Origin: Candidatus Lloydbacteria bacterium RIFCSPLOWO2_02_FULL_54_12
Lineage (GTDB): Bacteria; Patescibacteriota; Minisyncoccia; Phycocordibacterales; UBA6899
Direction: 5' to 3'
DNA: 41,536 nucleotides
NCBI GenBank assembly: GCA_001819095.1
Contig: MHLS01000002.1
Coordinates: 11,517-53,052, forward strand
Shown here: positions 37,906 through 41,536 of the stretch, one piece after another
Layout of the letters: the number at the start of each line of letters is the position of its first letter
How positions within the stretch are numbered: the first letter of the stretch is position 1
Notes under the pieces: model-generated
Database searches by the model: none
Seen by the model: the letters and a program-made list of their open reading frames with translations, nothing else
What the model was told of the DNA's origin: nothing
Position numbers and translations under genes: made by a program

Positions 37906-38550
37906 ATGCAAAGAAAAAGACGCATCGCAATAGCGGGGTCCGCGGCGAATCCAATCTCGCTCGGTCATGAGGAGTTCGCGGAAGCGCTGACACATTCCGG
38001 ACTTTTTGCTCTGGTGCTCTGGTTCCCGTCGGGGACCCGCACCGACAAGCCCGATCTTGCTTCTCCGGAAGATCGCGTGCATATGACCGAGATTGTCTTC
38101 AACGAAGCGTGGCGAACAGCACAGCCGACGGCATTTCGCATCGATCTGCGCGAGGCGTTCCGTCCGTCGATCCCGACGATACAACTCCTGCGCGAGATAC
38201 AACAAGAGCACATCGACGCCGAGATCGTCTTTGCGACCGGTGTTGACGTCCTCGCGCCGCGCAAGGAATACGGCAATCGCTCCGATGTTGAGCGCTATTG
38301 GGTCGAGGGAGAGAAACTCCTTTGCGACTGGACGTTCGCGGTATTTCCGCGCGAAGGGTATCCCCGTCCGGAAATTTTACAAAAAGAGGGGAAGCTCCCC
38401 GCGCATTTTTTGCTTCTTCCGCGTTCGGAGTCGCCGGCCGCGGGCATCTCGAGCACCGAGGTGAGGCGAAGGGTGAAAGCGGGGGAGTCTTTTGACGACC
38501 TCGTCCGTCCCGAGGTAGCGAAATATATCCGAGAACACGGGTTATATTGA
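37906..38550 (+). CDS. nadD: Nicotinate-nucleotide adenylyltransferase (NadD-like)
   Basis: A 214-residue nucleotidyltransferase: GSAANPISLGHEEFAEAL carries the (H/T)xGH motif and ISSTEVRRRVKAG the ISSTxxR motif; the LREIQ..DAEIVFATGVDVL segment matches NadD's substrate strand. It would adenylate NaMN made by PncB to NaAD. ATG 37906 is preferred over an in-frame TTG at 37879; no Shine-Dalgarno is obvious. It lies 35 bases after nadR in the same transcript and ends exactly at repeat C. Confidence 0.83.
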   Translation: MQRKRRIAIAGSAANPISLGHEEFAEALTHSGLFALVLWFPSGTRTDKPDLASPEDRVHMTEIVFNEAWRTAQPTAFRIDLREAFRPSIPTIQLLREIQQEHIDAEIVFATGVDVLAPRKEYGNRSDVERYWVEGEKLLCDWTFAVFPREGYPRPEILQKEGKLPAHFLLLPRSESPAAGISSTEVRRRVKAGESFDDLVRPEVAKYIREHGLY

Positions 38551-38603
38551 ACGTACAAGGTCGGACCTTGGGGATTAATTCTTAAGGTCCGACCTTGTAC
38601 GTT
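38550..38603. repeat. GGTC..GACC long hairpin repeat, copy C
   Basis: 20-base perfect arms (AACGTACAAGGTCGGACCTT and complement), 14-base spacer GGGGATTAATTCTT. The left arm begins with the last base of the nadD stop codon, so it could act as its terminator or 3' end. Confidence 0.75.
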
Positions 38604-38677
38604 GAGGGGCCTGCCTTGCCTGCCTCGTGAGTAGCTGGAGTTCTGCGCGAGGTGGGCGGCTTTGTCTCCGCACGGGG

Positions 38678-38712
38678 TTGACAGGATTTATATAGTGTAT
38701 ATACTACACTAA
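38678..38712 (+). promoter_or_regulatory. Promoter and NAD-regulon operator, site 4
   Basis: TTGACA (38678-38683), 16-base spacer, TATACT (38700-38705); operator ATAGTGT-ATATACT-ACACTAA (38692-38712) covers the -10. It drives pncB with a leader of about 110 bases. Confidence 0.78.
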
Positions 38713-38823
38713 GAAGCATGAGGGAGTTTCCGAGTCAGAAATTGACATATCACGATGTCTGTGGTAGTTAACGTCTAGCCTTGTGCGTTGTTTTTGGTCT
38801 TTGAGTTCTTTGAGGAGAAGGTG

Positions 38824-40164
38824 ATGACCGCGTTCCTGAATACTCCCGTAAGTGAGGGTCCACCCAACCGCTCCGTGGTGGATGACGACATTTACAAGTT
38901 CATCATGTTGCAGTTCATTCTGCGCTTCTATCCGGACGTGCAGGTGAAGTTTTCGCTCATCAATCGCGACAAGAAGATCCCGCTTGGAGACGTTGTCTCC
39001 GAGCACGAACTTCGCGCCGCGTTTGACCATGCCCGTACATTGCGTTTTGGCCCGCGCGTCAAAGACACCAACATTGCGTACATGCGGGGCATGCGCATGC
39101 ATCAGCAGGTGATGTTTGACGAGCCATACTTCGAATTCCTCGAACACTTCGAGCTTCCGCCGTACGAACTTTCGCGTGTGGGAAACCAGTATGCGATGAG
39201 CTCCTCGGGGCCGTGGTCGAGGGCGACGTTCTGGGAAATTCGGATGATGCAGATCCCCGTGGAGTTGTATTACCGCGAACTGATGCGTCGCATGACACCC
39301 ATCGAGCGCGAGGTGCTTTATAGCCGGGCGACCGACCGTATCTACAAGGAGCTTTCGAAGCTCTCGAACTCGAAGTACAAACCCAAGGTGGTGAACTTCG
39401 GCACACGCCGTCGCCACAGCTTCCTCTGGGAAAAGTTCGTCACTGCGATGTGCAAGGAAGTGCTCGGCGACCAACTCATCGGCACGTCGAACATCTGGAT
39501 GGCACATCACTTCAATCTCGTTCCCATGGGTACGAACGCCCACGAACTTCCGATGGTGGCGACCGCGATCGCGAAGGGTGATGACGCCAAGCGGAGAGCG
39601 CAGTATCAGGTGCTCGAGCAGTGGCAGAAACTGTACGGAGTCTTTTTGCGCATCTGCCTCCCTGATACGTTCGGAACGAAGCAGTTCCTCGCGAACGCAC
39701 CGGAGTGGCTCGCCGACTGGCGTGGCTTCCGCGACGACTCGGGCGATACCTTCGAGAACATCGAGGGGTACATCGACTGGTATAAGGAGCGGGGGATACT
39801 CAAGCCGAAGGAGGCGGGTAAGATAGTTATTCCGAGCGACGGAGAAAACGCGGACCACGCCCTAAAAGTCTGTGAAGCGTTCGATGAACACATCAACCTT
39901 TCCTTCGGTATCGGTCCGAATCTCACCAATGCATTCTTCGGATGCCATCCGACCCCCGACAAGAAGGTGCCCGGCCTCGACGTCACCTGGGCCGAAGCGT
40001 TTCGCCCCTTCTCCATCGTTGCGAAGGTCGAAGAGGCGGACGGAAATCCTGTCGTTAAGCTCTCGAACAACATCACGAAAGCGACCGGCCCAAAAGATGC
40101 GGTTGCCGAGAGCGTGAGGATCTTCGGTGGGGAAGGCCGGATCAAGCAAAGAGTTGTTGTGTAG
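38824..40164 (+). CDS. pncB: Nicotinate phosphoribosyltransferase PncB
   Basis: A 446-residue enzyme that joins nicotinate and PRPP to NaMN with ATP hydrolysis. Seen: NRSVVDDDIYKFIMLQFIL at the N-terminus, VNFGTRRRHSF (active-site region), GTSNIWMAHHFNLVPMGTNAHELPM, and SFGIGPNLTN near the end, all typical of bacterial PncB. GAGGAG six bases before ATG 38824 fixes the start; an upstream in-frame start is not needed. It takes nicotinate from the two nicotinamidases and hands NaMN to NadD. No NadE is in the window. Confidence 0.93.
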   Translation: MTAFLNTPVSEGPPNRSVVDDDIYKFIMLQFILRFYPDVQVKFSLINRDKKIPLGDVVSEHELRAAFDHARTLRFGPRVKDTNIAYMRGMRMHQQVMFDEPYFEFLEHFELPPYELSRVGNQYAMSSSGPWSRATFWEIRMMQIPVELYYRELMRRMTPIEREVLYSRATDRIYKELSKLSNSKYKPKVVNFGTRRRHSFLWEKFVTAMCKEVLGDQLIGTSNIWMAHHFNLVPMGTNAHELPMVATAIAKGDDAKRRAQYQVLEQWQKLYGVFLRICLPDTFGTKQFLANAPEWLADWRGFRDDSGDTFENIEGYIDWYKERGILKPKEAGKIVIPSDGENADHALKVCEAFDEHINLSFGIGPNLTNAFFGCHPTPDKKVPGLDVTWAEAFRPFSIVAKVEEADGNPVVKLSNNITKATGPKDAVAESVRIFGGEGRIKQRVVV

Positions 40165-40172
40165 TTGTTTTT

Positions 40173-40253
40173 GGCGGAAGGGATGTCCTTCCTTCCGCCC
40201 ATTCATTCAGTCTCGCACCGTGGTGGTGAGTGACTGAACAAATGGGTTCTTTT
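40173..40253 (+). terminator. Double hairpin after pncB
   Basis: First hairpin GGCGGAAGG/CCTTCCGCC (40173-40199). Second: CCCATTCATTCAGTC (40198-40212) against GACTGAACAAATGGG (40232-40246), 15 bp with two mismatches, then TTCTTTT. The second looks like an intrinsic terminator. The first, with its TTTTT on the 5' side and following CATTCATTCAGTC, recurs after the next gene at 41361-41402. Confidence 0.6.
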
Positions 40254-40268
40254 AAAAGGGAATAGCAA

Positions 40269-41357
40269 ATGAATTCACGAGAGGTACTCACTGACCGTAT
40301 TTTCGCCATGTTCGCGTTGGGCGCGATAGGGGACGCATTGGGCGCTCCGGTCGAGATGATGAGCGCGGAGGCTATCGCGAAGCGCTACGGCTGGCTCAAG
40401 GCGTTCGTCGAACGGAAAGAGCACAAATTCGGTCCGATCGCGAAGGGCGAGACGACCGACGACACGCAACTCAAACTTGCGATCGCGCGTTCTATCGCGC
40501 GCATGCGCGGGATCGACCACGGCGATATCGCCAAGGAGCATATTGCCGAAATGCGGAAGGTGACGCGCGGCTGGGGCGGATCGACGAGACAAGCGGTCGA
40601 ACGACTTTTCGAGGGCGTTCATTGGAGCGCTTCGGGGAGCACTCCCGACACGCCAAGCGACAAACGCGGTAAAGGGAACGGCGTCGCGATGAAGATTGAC
40701 CCGGTCGGGGCGTACTACGCTCTCCGTGGCGTCGATCCCATGATGAATTGGGAGCATCGAGCGGCGGTGAGAGACATTGCGCTCATGACGCATGCGAGTG
40801 CGATGGGTGTTGCGTCGGGACTGGCGCAAGTTGCGGCGGTCCGTTACCTGCTCGGAACCACGGTCGTCAACTCTGAAGAGTTTGCGGAGAGAGTGACGTC
40901 GGCCGCGTTCTCCGGCGAAAGAGTATTTATGCCGATCACCGCCCTCGACGAACGTGTCGATGAAATGATGGACGCGGGTTTACTCGGTGGTCGAATACTT
41001 TCCACGGCCGCTTTTGATGACGACCGGCTCTCGGAGCGCTTTCGCTTGCTCGGGAGCGTCACACGGGAGACATCAGACGAAACACTGCGGTCAACGTTCG
41101 GGAACGGCGCCTGCTATGTTTACGAGTCGCTTCCGCTCGCGTATGCGCTCTTTTTGCGCAAACCCGATTCCGTCGAAGCACTCTACGACGCGGTCAATTT
41201 CGGCGGAGACACCGACACCGTCGCGTCCATCGTCGGCTCCTTGCTCGGAGCGTACAACGGTTCCGCAATCATCCCTTGGGAGTTGTGGGCCGACATCGAC
41301 CGACAAGAGGAGATCGATGCGACCGTCGACGAATTCGTTCGCGCTCTCACGGTTTGA
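40269..41357 (+). CDS. ADP-ribosylglycohydrolase (DraG/ARH family)
   Basis: A 362-residue enzyme with the paired metal-binding motifs of the family: GAIGDALGAPVE near the start, GETTDDTQL (TDDT), GNGVAMKIDPVGAYYA, and NFGGDTDTVASIVGSLLGAYNG (DTD). It removes ADP-ribose from proteins or small acceptors, releasing what NAD-consuming transferases attached. AAGGG lies eight bases before the ATG. Its position directly behind pncB ties it to NAD metabolism, whether by co-transcription through the hairpins or by its own promoter, which I do not see. No ADP-ribosyltransferase gene is in the window. Confidence 0.9.
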   Translation: MNSREVLTDRIFAMFALGAIGDALGAPVEMMSAEAIAKRYGWLKAFVERKEHKFGPIAKGETTDDTQLKLAIARSIARMRGIDHGDIAKEHIAEMRKVTRGWGGSTRQAVERLFEGVHWSASGSTPDTPSDKRGKGNGVAMKIDPVGAYYALRGVDPMMNWEHRAAVRDIALMTHASAMGVASGLAQVAAVRYLLGTTVVNSEEFAERVTSAAFSGERVFMPITALDERVDEMMDAGLLGGRILSTAAFDDDRLSERFRLLGSVTRETSDETLRSTFGNGACYVYESLPLAYALFLRKPDSVEALYDAVNFGGDTDTVASIVGSLLGAYNGSAIIPWELWADIDRQEEIDATVDEFVRALTV

Positions 41358-41364
41358 AGTTTTT

Positions 41365-41390
41365 GGCGGATGGAAAACACCCCATCCGCC
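41365..41390 (+). terminator. Hairpin after the ADP-ribosylglycohydrolase
   Basis: GGCGGATGG-AAAACACC-CCATCCGCC; same layout and flanks as the first hairpin after pncB, but no T tract downstream. Confidence 0.45.
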
Positions 41391-41431
41391 CGTTCATTCA
41401 GTCCCCGAGCACAAGGTCGACCACTTGGAAA

Positions 41432-41472
41432 TACAAGGTCGGACCTTGAGGAAACGGTTTTAAGGTCCGACC
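41432..41472. repeat. GGTC..GACC hairpin repeat, copy D
   Basis: Inner arms GGTCGGACCTT/AAGGTCCGACC with a 14-base spacer GAGGAAACGGTTTT; outer arms have diverged. A related half-copy (CACAAGGTCGACCACTTG) stands at 41410-41427. The remaining bases to 41536 show no gene. Confidence 0.65.
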
Positions 41473-41536
41473 CACTCGTGTCCCGTTAAAAACAAAACAA
41501 CGACAACGTATTTCCGGGGTCCTCGTCCGTATTTTG

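Noticed and set aside
6158..41472. GGTC-x-GACC repeats as a CRISPR array
   Set aside because: Copies are kilobases apart, self-palindromic, and no spacers or cas genes are seen.

Overview
The window is a bacterial chromosomal segment using the standard bacterial code (TGA is a real stop throughout). Its gene set suggests a Patescibacteria/CPR (Paceibacteria-like) genome: a short RecJ/ComEC/RNase H repertoire, NAD made only by salvage, a TrmB-type regulator, tight gene packing and many genes without homologous neighbours I can name. The lineage is an inference from gene content; no rRNA or other marker is present.

Layout. 1-2.7 kb: 3' end of recJ, an RNase H with a C-terminal hybrid-binding-like domain followed by a 21-codon scar of a second RNase H tail, and two small genes on the minus strand. 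2.8-6.2 kb: an acyl-CoA module (thiolase-like protein without the nucleophilic Cys, DUF35 zinc-ribbon/OB partner, acyl-CoA dehydrogenase). 6.3-8.4 kb: comEC and a convergent DedA gene. 8.5-16.3 kb: a MoxR/vWA cluster (exported protein, vWA, small membrane protein, vWA, then MoxR and DUF58), syntenic with mxaACKL plus mxaRS but without any methanol dehydrogenase gene. 16.5-20.5 kb: SppA-like peptidase, a minus-strand trio (exonuclease, 5'-nucleotidase, histidine phosphatase) and a frameshifted TrmB-like regulator.

20.5-29.8 kb is a visibly AT-richer accessory/defence island: DUF3800, a 1013-aa type IIG-like restriction-modification enzyme, then three small modules each closed on the right by a copy of the last ~16 codons of an RM gene: (i) GIY-YIG protein + proteasome-like Ntn hydrolase, (ii) NYN-PLD fusion, (iii) a 47-aa protein and a Panacea toxin-antitoxin pair. 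A MerR-HTH/GHKL ATPase + STAS pair with three iterons closes the island. The repeated RM tails look like scars of stepwise cassette insertion at the RM 3' end.

30-41.4 kb is an NAD regulon. Four sites with the form TTAGTGT-N7-ACACTAA overlap or adjoin promoters of (a) a nicotinamidase-like hydrolase + vWA gene, followed by PP2C and a Ser/Thr kinase (a TerY-P-like triad), (b) pnuC-nadR-nadD and (c) pncB, which is followed by an ADP-ribosylglycohydrolase. A second nicotinamidase (pncA) lies between. Together these genes would take nicotinamide/NR to NAD+, while the kinase/phosphatase/vWA triad and the ADP-ribosylglycohydrolase look like users or sensors of that pool. The site form matches the GT-N7-AC palindrome known for NrtR repressors, but no NrtR gene is in the window. 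Palindromic GGTC-x-GACC hairpin repeats punctuate intergenic gaps.
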